Assembly: GCA_034231615.1 (NCBI GenBank)
Contig: CM067306.1
Span: 45,514,094 to 45,578,093, forward strand
From: Meghimatium bilineatum
Lineage: Eukaryota; Mollusca; Gastropoda; Stylommatophora; Philomycidae
Length of the DNA stretch: 64,000 nt
Reading direction: 5' to 3'
Shown: positions 27,203 through 40,196 of the stretch, one piece after another
Layout of the letters: every line of letters begins with the position of its first letter
Numbering within the stretch: position 1 is the first letter of the stretch
Notes under the pieces: model-generated
Seen by the model: the letters and a program-made list of their open reading frames with translations, nothing else
Told to the model about the DNA's origin: nothing
Database searches by the model: none
Translations under genes and position numbers: made by a program

Positions 27203-29769
27203 GTGCAGCTTAATACTTCAGAACTCTTGCGTATTACACACAAATTGGGTGTATTGCAGTTTAATACGCCAAAACTCGTTGTATTCTGGCATATTACTCA
27301 CAAATTGTGTGTACTGAAGCTTACTACACTAGAATTGAGTGTTTTTTGGCCTATTGCACATGATTTCGTTGTACTGCAGCTTAATACGTCAGAACACTGG
27401 CGTATCACATACGAATTAGGTGTATTGCAGTTTAGTACGTCACAACTGGTTGTATTCTGGCATATTACTCACAAATTCATTGCACTGAAGCTTACTACAC
27501 TAGAATTGACTGTATTCTGGTCCATTACACATGATTTCGTTGTATTGCAGCTTAATACTTCAGAACACTGGCGTATTAAACACGATTTGGGAGTATTGCA
27601 GTTTAGTACGCCAAAACTCGTTGTATTTTGGCATATTAATCACAAATTCATTGCATTGAAGCTTACTACACTAGAATTGAGTGTATACTGGCCTATTGCA
27701 CACGATTTCGTTGTAGTGCAGCTTAATACTTCAGAACTCTGGCGTATTACACACAAATTGGGTGTATTGCAGTTTAGTAAGCTAAAACTCGTTGTATTCT
27801 GGCATATTACTCACAAATTGGGCGTACTGAAGCTTACTACACTAGAATTGAGTGTATTCTGGCCTATTGCACATGATTTCGTTGTACTGCAGCTTAATAC
27901 GTCAGAACACTGGCGTATTGCACAAGAATTGAGTGTATTGCAGTTTAGTACGACAAAACTCGTTGTATTCTGGGATATTACTCACAAATTCATTGTACTG
28001 AAGCTTACTACACTAGAATTGAGTGTATTCTAGCCTATTACACATGATTTCGTTGTAGTGCAGCTTAATACTTCAGAACTCTGGCGTATTACACACAAAT
28101 TGGGTGTATTGCAGTTTAGTAAGCTAAAACTCGTTGTATTCTGGCATATTAATCACAAATTCATTGCATTGAAGCTTAATACACTAGAATTGAGTGTATT
28201 CTGGCCTATTGCACATGATTTCGTTGTACTTCAGCTTAATACGTCAGAACACTGGCGTAGTGCACAAGAATTGGGTTTATTGCAGTTTAGTACGCCAAAA
28301 CTCGTTGTATTCTGGGATATTACTCACATATTCATTGTACTGAAGCTTACTACACTAGAATTGAGTGTATTCTGGCCTATTACACATGATTTCGTTGTAT
28401 TGCAGCTTAATACGTCAGAACACTGGCGTATCACATACGAATTGGGTGTATTGCAGTTTAGTACGCCACAACTGGTTGTATTCTGGCACATTACTCACAC
28501 ATTCATTGTACTGAAGCTTACTACACTAGAATTGAGTGTATTCTGGTCCATTACACATGATTTCGTTGTATTGCAGCTTAATACATCAGAAAACTGGCGT
28601 ATTAAACACGATTTGGGAGTATTGCAGTTTAGTACGCCAAAAACTCGTTGTATTCTGGCATATTAATCACAAATTCATTGCATTGAAGCGTACTACATTA
28701 GAATTGAGTGTATTCTAGCCTATTACACATGATTTCGTTGTAGTGCAGCTTAATACGTCAGAACACTGGCGTATTGCACAAGAATTGAGTGTATTGCAGT
28801 TTAGTACGACAAAACTCGTTGTATTCTGGCATATTACTCACAAATTCATTGTACTGAATCTTACTACACTAGAATTGAGTGTATTCTAGCCTATTACACA
28901 TGATTTCGTTGTAGTGCAGCTTAATACTTCAGAACTCTGGCGTATTACACACAAATTGGGTGTATTGCAGTTTAGTAAGCTAAAACTCGTTGTATTCTGG
29001 CATATTAATCACAAATTCATTGCATTGAAGCTTAATACACTAGAATTGAGTGTATTCTAGCCTATTACACATGATTTCGTTGTAGTGCAGCTTAATACTT
29101 CAGAACTCTTGCGTATTACACACAAATTGGGTGTATTGCAGTTTAGTATTCTAAAACTCGTTGTATTCTGGCATATTACTCACAAATTCATTGTACTGAA
29201 GCTTACTACACTAGAAGTGAGTGTATTCTGGCCCATTACACATGATTTCGTTGTATTGCACCTTAATACTGCAGAACACTGGCGTATTAAACACGAATTG
29301 GGTGTATTGCAGTTTAATACGCCAAAACTCGTTGTATTCTGGCATATTACTCACAAATTGTGTGTACTGAAGCTTACTACACTAGAATTGAGTGTTTTCT
29401 GGCCTATTGCACATGATTTCGTTGTACTGCAGCTTAATACGTCAGAACACTGGCGTATCACATACGAATTGGGTGTATTGCAGTTTAGTACGCCACAACT
29501 GGTTGTATTCTGGCACATTACTCACAAATTCATTGTACTGAAGCTTACTACACTAGAATTGAGTGTATTCTGGTCCATTACACATGATTTCGTTGTAGTG
29601 CAGCTTAATACTTCAGAACTCTGGCGTATTACACACAAATTGGGAGTATTGCAGTTTAGTACGCCAAAAACTCGTTGTAGTCTGGCATATTAATCACAAA
29701 TTCATTGCACTGAAGTTTACTACATTAGAATTGAGTGTATTCTAGCCTATTACACATGATTTCGTTGTA
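27203..29769 (+). repeat. HOR-3 copy 1 (2,567 bp, 15 monomers)
   Basis: This unit consists of a 5-monomer part (27203-28057, 855 bp) and a 10-monomer part (28058-29769, 1,712 bp). Equivalent points recur at +2,567 (27203 to 29770, 28058 to 30625). The length is 15 x 171 plus two inserted-A junctions. The 5-monomer part here differs from later copies near its start (TTTAATACGCC where the later copies have TTTAGTAAGCT), so its left edge belongs to the mosaic zone. Confidence 0.88.
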
Positions 29770-32700
29770 GTGCAGCTTAATACTTCAGAACTCTGGCGTA
29801 TTACACACAAATTGGGTGTATTGCAGTTTAGTAAGCTAAAACTCGTTGTATTCTGGCATATTACTCACAAATTGTGTGTACTGAAGCTTACTACACTAGA
29901 ATTGAGTGTTTTTTGGCCTATTGCACATAATTTCGTTGTACTGCAGTTTAATACGTCAGAACACTGGCGTATCACATACGAATTGGGTGTATTGCAGTTT
30001 AGTACGCCACAACTGGTTGTATTCTGGCACATTACTCACAAATTCATTGCACTGAAGCTTACTACACTAGAATTGAGTGTATTCTGGTCCATTACACATG
30101 ATTTCGTTGTATTGCAGCTTAATACTTCAGAACACTGGCGTATTAAACACGATTTGGGAGTATTGCAGTTTAGTACGCCAAAACTCGTTGTATTTTGGCA
30201 TATTAATCACAAATTCATTGCATTGAAGCTTACTACACTAGAATTGAGTGTATACTGGCCTATTGCACATGATTTCGTTGTAGTGCAGCTTAATACTTCA
30301 GAACTCTGGCGTATTACACACAAATTGGGTGTATTGCAGTTTAGTAAGCTAAAACTCGTTGTATTCTGGCATATTACTCACAAATTGGGTGTACTGAAGC
30401 TTACTACACTAGTATTGAGTGTATTCTGGCCTATTGCACATGATTTCGTTGTACTGCAGCTTAATACGTCAGAACACTGGCGTATTGCACAAGAATTGAG
30501 TGTATTGCAGTTTAGTACGACAAAACTCGTTGTATTCTGGGATATTACTCACAAATTCATTGTACTGAAGCTTACTACACTAGAATTGAGTGTATTCTAG
30601 CCTATTACACATGATTTCGTTGTAGTGCAGCTTAATACTTCAGAACTCTGGCGTATTACACACAAATTGGGTGTATTGCAGTTTAGTAAGCTAAAACTCG
30701 TTGTATTCTGGCATATTAATCACAAATTCATTGCATTGAAGCTTAATACACTAGAATTGAGTGTATTCTGGCCTATTGCACATGATTTCGTTGTACTTCA
30801 GCTTAATACGTCAGAACACTGGCGTATTGCACAAGAATTGGGTTTATTGCAGTTTAGTACGCCAAAACTCGTTGTATTCTGGGATATTACTCACATATTC
30901 ATTGTACTGAAGCTTACTACACTAGAATTGAGTATATTCTGGCCTATTACACATGATTTCGTTGTATTGCAGCTTAATACGTCAGAACACTGGCGTATCA
31001 CATACGAATTGGGTGTATTGCAGTTTAGTACGCCACAACTGGTTGTATTCTGGCACATTACTCACACATTCATTGTACTGAAGCTTACTACACTAGAATT
31101 GAGTGTATTCTGGCCTATTGCACATGATTTCGTTGTACTGCAGCTTAATACGTCAGAACACTGGCGTATTGCACAAGAATTGAGTGTATTGCAGTTTAGT
31201 ACGACAAAACTCGTTGTATTCTGGGATATTACTCACAAATTCATTGTACTGAAGCTTACTACACTAGAATTGAGTGTATTCTAGCCTATTACACATGATT
31301 TCGTTGTAGTGCAGCTTAATACTTCAGAACTCTGGCGTATTACACACAAATTGGGTGTATTGCAGTTTAGTAAGCTAAAACTCGTTGTATTCTGGCATAT
31401 TAATCACAAATTCATTGCATTGAAGCTTAATACACTAGAATTGAGTGTATTCTGGCCTATTGCACATGATTTCGTTGTACTTCAGCTTAATACGTCAGAA
31501 CACTGGCGTATTGCACAAGAATTGGGTTTATTGCAGTTTAGTACGCCAAAACTCGTTGTATTCTGGGATATTACTCACATATTCATTGTACTGAAGCTTA
31601 CTACACTAGAATTGAGTGTATTCTGGCCTATTACACATGATTTCGTTGTATTGCAGCTTAATACGTCAGAACACTGGCGTATCACATACGAATTGGGTGT
31701 ATTGCAGTTTAGTACGCCACAACTGGTTGTATTCTGGCACATTACTCACACATTCATTGTACTGAAGCTTACTACACTAGAATTGAGTGTATTCTGGTCC
31801 ATTACACATGATTTCGTTGTATTGCAGCTTAATACATCAGAAAACTGGCGTATTAAACACGATTTGGGAGTATTGCAGTTTAGTACGCCAAAAACTCGTT
31901 GTATTCTGGCATATTAATCACAAATTCATTGCACTGAAGCGTACTACATTAGAATTGAGTGTATTCTAGCCTATTACACATGATTTCGTTGTAGTGCAGC
32001 TTAATACGTCAGAACACTGGCGTATTGCACAAGAATTGAGTGTATTGCAGTTTAGTACGACAAAACTCGTTGTATTCTGGCATATTACTCACAAATTCAT
32101 TGTACTGAATCTTACTACACTAGAATTGAGTATATTCTAGCCTATTACACATGATTTCGTTGTAGTGCAGCTTCATACTTCAGAACTCTGGCGTATTACA
32201 CACAAATTGGGTGTATTGCAGTTTAGTAAGCTAAAACTCTTTGTATTCTGGCATATTAATCACAAATTCATTGCATTGAAGCTTAATACACTAGAATTGA
32301 GTGTATTCTAGCCTATTACACATGATTTCGTTGTAGTGCAGCTTAATACTTCAGAACTCTTGCGTATTACACACAAATTGGGTGTATTGCAGTTTAGTAT
32401 TCTAAAACTCGTTGTATTCTGGCATATTACTCACACATTCATTGTACTGAAGCTTACTACACTAGAAGTGAGTGTATTCTGGCCCATTACACATGTTTTC
32501 GTTGTATTGCACCGTAATACTGCAGAACACTGGCGTATTAAACACGAATTGGGTGTATTGCAGTTTAATACGCCAAAACTCGTTGTATTCTGGCATATTA
32601 CTCACAAATTGTGTGTACTGAAGCTTACTACACTAGAATTGAGTGTTTTCTGGCCTATTGCACATGATTTCGTTGTACTGCAGCTTAATACGTCAGAACA

Positions 32701-33020
32701 CTGGCGTATCACATACGAATTGGGTGTATTGCAGTTTAGTACGCCACAACTGGTTGTATTCTGGCACATTACTCACAAATTCATTGTACTGAAGCTTACT
32801 ACACTAGAATTGAGTGTATTCTGGTCCATTACACATGATTTCGTTGTAGTGCAGCTTAATACTTCAGAACTCTGGCGTATTACACACAAATTGGGAGTAT
32901 TGCAGTTTAGTACGCCAAAAACTCGTTGTAGTCTGGCATATTAATCACAAATTCATTGCACTGAAGCTTACTACATTAGAATTGAGTGTATTCTAGCCTA
33001 TTACACATGATTTCGTTGTA
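29770..33020 (+). repeat. HOR-3 copy 2, enlarged to 3,251 bp
   Basis: This copy is the 2,567-bp unit plus a 684-bp tandem duplication (30625-31308). Points in the flanking copies are therefore offset by 3,251 bp (28058 to 31309, 29085 to 32336, 29770 to 33021). Aside from the duplication the match is close. Confidence 0.9.
30625..31308 (+). repeat. 684-bp (4-monomer) duplication inside HOR-3 copy 2
   Basis: Three monomers identical in type to the start of the 10-monomer part are followed by one monomer identical in type to the end of the 5-monomer part, after which the 10-monomer part starts again at 31309. The total is exactly 4 x 171 bp. This is the footprint expected of an unequal exchange in register by four monomers. 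Confidence 0.88.
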
Positions 33021-34876
33021 GTGCAGCTTAATACTTCAGAACTCTGGCGTATTACACACAAATTGGGTGTATTGCAGTTTAGTAAGCTAAAACTCGTTGT
33101 ATTCTGGCATATTACTCACAAATTGTGTGTACTGAAGCTTACTACACTAGAATTGAGTGTTTTTTGGCCTATTGCACATAATTTCGTTGTACTGCAGCTT
33201 AATACGTCAGAACACTGGCGTATCACATACGAATTGGGTGTATTGCAGTTTAGTACGCCACAACTGGTTGTATTCTGGCACATTACTCACAAATTCATTG
33301 CACTGAAGCTTACTACACTAGAATTGAGTGTATTCTGGTCCATTACACATGATTTCGTTGTATTGCAGCTTAATACTTCAGAACACTGGCGTATTAAACA
33401 CGATTTGGGAGTATTGCAGTTTAGTACGCCAAAACTCGTTGTATTTTGGCATATTAATCACAAATTCATTGCATTGAAGCTTACTACACTAGAATTGAGT
33501 GTATACTGGCCTATTGCACATGATTTCGTTGTAGTGCAGCTTAATACTTCAGAACTCTGGCGTATTACACACAAATTGGGTGTATTGCAGTTTAGTAAGC
33601 TAAAACTCGTTGTATTCTGGCATATTACTCACAAATTGGGTGTACTGAAGCTTACTACACTAGAATTGAGTGTATTCTGGCCTATTGCACATGATTTCGT
33701 TGTACTGCAGCTTAATACGTCAGAACACTGGCGTATTGCACAAGAATTGAGTGTATTGCAGTTTAGTACGACAAAACTCGTTGTATTCTGGGATATTACT
33801 CACAAATTCATTGTACTGAAGCTTACTACACTAGAATTGAGTGTATTCTAGCCTATTACACATGATTTCGTTGTAGTGCAGCTTAATACTTCAGAACTCT
33901 GGCGTATTACACACAAATTGGGTGTATTGCAGTTTAGTAAGCTAAAACTCGTTGTATTCTGGCATATTAATCACAAATTCATTGCATTGAAGCTTAATAC
34001 ACTAGAATTGAGTGTATTCTGGCCTATTGCACATGATTTCGTTGTACTTCAGCTTAATACGTCAGAACACTGGCGTATTGCACAAGAATTGGGTTTATTG
34101 CAGTTTAGTACGCCAAAACTCGTTGTATTCTGGGATATTACTCACATATTCATTGTACTGAAGCTTACTACACTAGAATTGAGTGTATTCTGGCCTATTA
34201 CACATGATTTCGTTGTATTGCAGCTTAATACGTCAGAACACTGGCGTATCACATACGAATTGGGTGTATTGCAGTTTAGTACGCCACAACTGGTTGTATT
34301 CTGGCACATTACTCACACATTCATTGTACTGAAGCTTACTACACTAGAATTGAGTGTATTCTGGTCCATTACACATGATTTCGTTGTATTGCAGCTTAAT
34401 ACATCAGAAAACTGGCGTATTAAACACGATTTGGGAGTATTGCAGTTTAGTACGCCAAAAACTCGTTGTATTCTGGCATATTAATCACAAATTCATTGCA
34501 CTGAAGCTTACTACATTAGAATTGAGTGTATTCTAGCCTATTACACATGATTTCGTTGTAGTGCAGCTTAATACGTCAGAACACTTGCGTATTGCACAAG
34601 AATTGAGTGTATTGCAGTTTAGTACGACAAAACTCGTTGTATTCTGGCATATTACTCACAAATTCATTGTACTGAATCTTACTACACTAGAATTGAGTGT
34701 ATTCTAGCCTATTACACATGATTTCGTTGTAGTGCAGCTTAATACTTCAGAACTCTGGCGTATTACACACAAATTGGGTGTATTGCAGTTTAGTAAGCTA
34801 AAACTCGTTGTATTCTGGCATATTAATCACAAATTCATTGCATTGAAGCTTAATACACTAGAATTGAGTGTATTCT
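33021..34876 (+). repeat. HOR-3 copy 3, partial
   Basis: It matches copy 2 at an offset of 3,251 bp for the 5-monomer part and 2,567 bp for the following part (31309 to 33876). The match breaks near 34877, where TATTCTGGCCTATTGC replaces TATTCTAGCCTATTAC, and two additional monomers (342 bp) intervene before the HOR-3 order resumes at 35245. Confidence 0.87.
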
Positions 34877-35244
34877 GGCCTATTGCACATGATTTCGTTG
34901 TACTTCAGCTTAATACGTCAGAACACTGACGTATTGCACAAGAATTGGGTTTATTGCAGTTTAGTACGCCAAAACTCGTTGTATTCTGGGATATTACTCA
35001 CAAATTCATTGTACTGAAGCTTACTTCACTAGAATTGAGTGTATTCTATCCTATTACACATGATTTCCTTGTTGAGCAGCTTAATACTTCAGAACTCTGG
35101 CGTATTACACAGAAATTAGGTGTATTGCAGTTTAGTACGCTAAATCTCGTTGTATTCTGGCATATTACTCACAAATTCATTGTACTGAAGCTTACTACAC
35201 TAGAATTGAGTGTATTCTAGCCTATTACACATGATTTCGTTGTA

Positions 35245-36879
35245 GTGCAGCTTAATACTTCAGAACTCTTGCGTATTACACACAAATTGGGTGTATTGCA
35301 GTTTAGTATTCTAAAACTCGTTGTATTCTGGCATATTACTCACAAATTCATTGTACTGAAGCTTACTACACTAGAAGTGAGTGTATTCTGGCCCATTACA
35401 CATGATTTCGTTGTATTGCACCTTAATACTGCAGAACACTGGCGTATTAAACACGAATTGGGTGTATTGCAGTTTAATACGCCAAAACTCGTTGTATTCT
35501 GGCATATTACTCACAAATTGTGTGTACTGAAGCTTACTACACTAGAATTGAGTGTTTTCTGGCCTATTGCACATGATTTCGTTGTACTGCAGCTTAATAC
35601 GTCAGAACACTGGCGTATCACATACGAATTGGGTGTATTGCAGTTTAGTACGCCACAACTGGTTGTATTCTGGCACATTACTCACAAATTTATTGTACTG
35701 AAGCTTACTACACTAGAATTGAGTGTATTCTGGTCCCTTACACATGATTTCGTTGTATTGCAGCTTAATACTTCAGAACACTGGCGTATTAAACACGATT
35801 TGGGAGTATTGCAGTTTAGTACGCCAAAACTCGTTGTATTTTGGCATATTAATCACAAATTCATTTCATTGAAGCTTACTACACTAGAATTGAGTGTATA
35901 CTGGCCTATTGCACATGATTTCGTTGTAGTGCAGCTTAATACTTCAGAACTCTGGCGTATTACACACAAATTGGTTGTACTGCAGTTTAGTAAGCTAAAA
36001 CTCGTTGTATTCTGGCATATTACTCACAAATTGGGTGTACTGAAGCTTACTACACTAGAATTGAGTGTATTCTGGCCTATTGCACATGATTTCGTTGTAC
36101 TGCAGCTTAATACGTCAGAACACTGGCGTATTGCACAAGAATTGAGTGTATTGCAGTTTAGTACGACAAAACTCGTTGTATTCTGGGATATTACTCACAA
36201 ATTCATTGTACTGAAGCTTACTACACTAGAATTGAGTGTATACTGGCCTATTACACATGATTTCGTTGTAGTGCAGCTTAATACTTCAGAACTCTGGCGT
36301 ATTACACACAAATTGGGTGTATTGCAGTTTAGTAAGCTAAAACTCGTTGTATTCTGGCATATTAATCACACATTCATTGCATTGAAGCTTAATACAGTAG
36401 AATTGAGTGTATTCTGGCCTATTGCACATGATTTCGTTGTACTTCAGCTTAATACGTCAGAACACTGGCGTATTGCACAAGAATTGGGTTTATTGCAGTT
36501 TAGTACGCCAAAACTCGTTGTATTCTGGGATATTACTCACATATTCATTGTACTGAAGCTTACTACACTAGAATTGAGTGTATTCTGGCCTATTACACAT
36601 GATTTCGTTGTATTGCAGCTTAATACGTCAGAACACTGGCGTATCACATACGAATTGGGTGTATTGCAGTTTAGTACGCCACAACTGGTTGTATTCTGGC
36701 ACATTACTCACACATTCATTGTACTGAAGCTTACTACACTAGAATTGAGTGTATTCTGGTCCATTACACATGATTTCGTTGTATTGCAGCTTAATACATC
36801 AGAAAACTGGTGTATTAAACACGATTTGGGAGTATTGCAGTTTAGTACGCCAAAAACTCGTTGTATTCTGGCATATTAA
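35245..36879 (+). other. 544-codon repeat-derived open frame, longest in the window
   Basis: This frame spans 9.5 monomers and is open because the monomer that elsewhere carries TAG in A1 has TACTGG here (near 36241), so the usual stop is missing. It ends one codon after the inserted-A frameshift that terminates many frames in blocks 1-3. The product would be a 57-residue tandem repeat, rich in aromatic and beta-branched residues, with no signal peptide and no recognised domain. I treat it as non-coding. Confidence 0.6.
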
Positions 36880-36919
36880 TCACAAATTCATTGCACTGAA
36901 GCTTACTACATTAGAATTG

Positions 36920-37261
36920 AGTGTATTCTAGCCTATTACACATGATTTCGTTGTAGTGCAGCTTAATACTTCAGAACTCTGGCATATTACACACAAATTG
37001 GGTGTATTGCAGTTTAGTAAGCTGAAACTCGTTGTATTCTGGCATATTACTCACAAATTGGGTGTACTGAAGCTTACTACACTAGAATTGAGTGTATTCT
37101 AGCCTATTACACATGATGTCGTTGTAGTGCAGCTTAATACTTCAGAACTCTGGCGTATTACACACAAATTGGGTGTATTGCAGTTTAGTAAGCTGAAACT
37201 CGTTGTATTCTGGCATATTACTCACAAATTGGGTGTACTGAAGCTTACTACACTAGAATTG
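36920..37261 (+). repeat. Recent single-monomer duplication
   Basis: Two adjacent monomers share the private variant CTGAAACTCG (at 37022 and 37193, 171 bp apart), where other monomers of this type have CTAAAACTCG. Exact edges cannot be fixed inside a repeat. Confidence 0.8.
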
Positions 37262-37771
37262 AGTGTATTCTGGCCTATTGCACATGATTTCGTTGTACTG
37301 CAGCTTAATGCGTCAGAACACTGGCGTATTGCACAAGAATTGAGTGTATTGCAGTTTAGTACGACAAAACTCGTTGTATTCTGGGATATTACTCACAAAT
37401 TCATTGTACTGAAGCTTACTACACTAGAATTGAGTGTATTCTAGCCTATTACACATGATTTCCTTGTTGTGCAGCTTAATACTTCAGAACTCTGGCGTAT
37501 TACACACAAATTAGGTGTATTGCAGTTTAGTACGCTAAATCTCGTTGTATTCTGGCATATTACTCACAAATTCATTGTACTGAAGCTTACTACACTAGAA
37601 TTGAGTGTATTCTAGCCTATTACACATGATTTCGTTGTAGTGCAGCTTAATACGTCAGAACACTGGCGTATCACATACGAATTGGGTGTATTGCAGTTTA
37701 GTACGCCACAACTGGTTGTATTCTAGCACATTACTCACAAATTCATTGTACTGAAGCTTACTACACTAGAA

Positions 37772-38113
37772 TTGAGTGTATTCTGGTCCATTACACATGA
37801 TTTCGTTGTATTGCAGCTTAATACTTCAGAACACTGGCGTATAAAACACGATTTGGGAGTATTGCAGTTTAGTACGCCAAAACTCGTTGTATTTTGGCAT
37901 ATTAATCACAAATTCATTGTACTGAAGCTTACTACACTAGAATTGAGTGTATTCTGGTCCATTACACATGATTTCGTTGTATTGCAGCTTAATACTTCAG
38001 AACACTGGCGTATTAAACACGATTTGGGAGTATTGCAGTTTAGTACGCCAAAACTCGTTGTATTTTGGCATATTAATCACAAATTCATTGCATTGAAGCT
38101 TACTACACTAGAA
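37772..38113 (+). repeat. Single-monomer duplication (2 x 171 bp)
   Basis: Two adjacent monomers begin at 37772 and 37943 and share the combination TCTGGTCCATT, AAACACGATTTGGGAG and GTATTTTGGCAT. The first has one small difference (CGTATAAAAC against CGTATTAAAC). Confidence 0.85.
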
Positions 38114-38316
38114 TTGAGTGTATACTGGCCTATTGCACATGATTTCGTTGTAGTGCAGCTTAATACGTCAGAACACTGGCGTATTGCACAAGAATTGGGT
38201 TTATTGCAGTTTATTACGCCAAAACTCGTTGTATTATGGGATATTACTCACAAATTCATTGTACTGAAGCTTACTACACTAGAATTGAGTGTATTCTAGC
38301 CTATTACACATGATTT

Positions 38317-40196
38317 CCTTGTTTTGTAGCTTAATACTTCAGAACTCTGTCGTATTACACACAAATTAGGTGTATTGCAGTTTAGTACGCTTAATCTCGT
38401 TGTATTCTGGCATATTACTCACAAATTCATTGTACTGAAGCTTACTACACTATAATTGAGTGTATTCTGGCCCATTACACATGATTTCGTTGTATTGAAC
38501 CTTAATACTGCAGAACACTGGCGTATTAAACACGAATTGGGTGTATTGCAGTTTAGTACGCAAAAACTCGTTGTATTCTGGCATATTACTCACAAATTGG
38601 GTGTACTGAAGCTTACTACACTAGAATTGAGTGTATTCTGGCCTATTGCACATGATTTCGTTGTACTGCAGCTTAATACGTCAGAACACTGGCGTATTAC
38701 ACAAGAATTGAGTGTATTGCAGTTTAGTACGACAAAACTCGTTGTATTCTGGGATATTACTCACAAATTCATTGTACTGAAGCTTACTACACTAGAATTG
38801 AGTGTATTCTAGCCTATTACACATGATTTCGTTGTAGTGCAGCTTAATACTTCAGAACTCTTGCGTGTTACACACAAATTGGGTGTATTGCAATTTAGTA
38901 TTCAAAAACTCGTTGTATTCTGGCATATTACTCACAAATTCATTGTACTGAAGCTTACTACACTAGAAGTGAGTGTATTCTGGCCCATTACACATGATTT
39001 CCTTGTATTGCACCTTAATACTGCAGAACACTAGCGTATTAAACACGAATTGGGTGTATTGCAGTTTATTACGCCTAAACTCGTTGTATTCTGGCATATT
39101 ACTCACAAATTGGGTGTACTGAAGCTTATAACACTAGAATTGAGGGTATTCTGGTCCATTACACATGATTTCGTTGTATTGCAGCTTAATACTTCAGAAC
39201 ACTGGCGTATTAAACACGAATTGGGAGTATTGCAGTTTAGTACGCCAAAACTCGTTGTATTCTGGTATATTAATCACAAATTCATTGCACTGAAGCTCAC
39301 TACACTAGAATTGAGTGTATACTGGCCTATTGCACATGATTTCGTTGTACTGCAGCTTAATACGTCAGAACACTGGCGTATTACACAAGAATTGGGTGTA
39401 TTGCAGTTTAGTACGCCAAAACTCGTTGTATTCTGGCATATTACTCACAAATTCATTGTACTGAAGCTTACTACACTAGAAGTGAGTGTATTCTGGCCCA
39501 TTACACATGATTTCGTTGTATTGCACCTTAATACTGCAGAACACTGGCGTATTAAACACGAATTGGGTGTATTGCAGTTTAATACGCCAAAACTCGTTGT
39601 ATTCTGGCATATTACTCACAAATTGTGTGTACTGAAGCTTACTACACTAGAATTGAGTGTTTTCTGGCCTATTGCACATGATTTCGTTGTACTGCAGCTT
39701 AATACGTCAGAACACTGGCGTATCACATACGAATTGGGTGTATTGCAGTTTAGTACGCCACAACTGGTTGTATTCTGGCATATTACTCACAAATTCATTG
39801 TACTGAAGCTTACTACACTAGAATTGAGTGTATTCTGGTCCATTACACATGATTTCGTTGTATTGCAGCTTAATACTTCAGAACACTGGCGTATTAAACA
39901 CGATTTGGGAGTATTGCAGTTTAGTACGCCAAACCTCGTTGTATTTTGACATATTAATCACAAATTCATTGTATTGAAGCTTACTACACTAGAATTGAGT
40001 GTATACTGGCCTATTACACATGATTTCGTTGTAGTGCAGCTTAATACGTCAGAACACTGGCGTATTACACAAGAATTGGGTTTATTGCAGTTTAGTACGC
40101 AAAACTCGTTGTATTCTGGGATATTACTCACAAATTCATTGTACTGAAGCTTACTACACTAGAATTGAGTGTATTCTAGCCTATTACACATGATTT
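38317..40196 (+). repeat. HOR-4 copy 0, chimeric (1,880 bp)
   Basis: Its left part matches HOR-4 (38456 to 40336, 38837 to 40717, offset 1,880), whereas about 39421-39950 matches the HOR-3 block at about 35320-35870, including the TTTAATACGCC and GAGTGTTTTCTGG variants. The copy therefore joins two HOR families. Confidence 0.82.

Larger units (their letters stand above)
34877..38316 (+). repeat. Right-hand HOR-3 mosaic with single-monomer duplications
   Basis: HOR-3-type monomers continue but in altered order: 35245 corresponds to 32336 (offset 2,909 bp, 17 monomers plus 2). The stretch includes two clear single-monomer duplications (near 37022/37193 and 37772/37943) and a monomer with the TTAGGTG...GCTAAATCTCG signature (35116-35150) that is otherwise typical of blocks 2 and 4. 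It contains no sequence outside the satellite. Confidence 0.82.
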
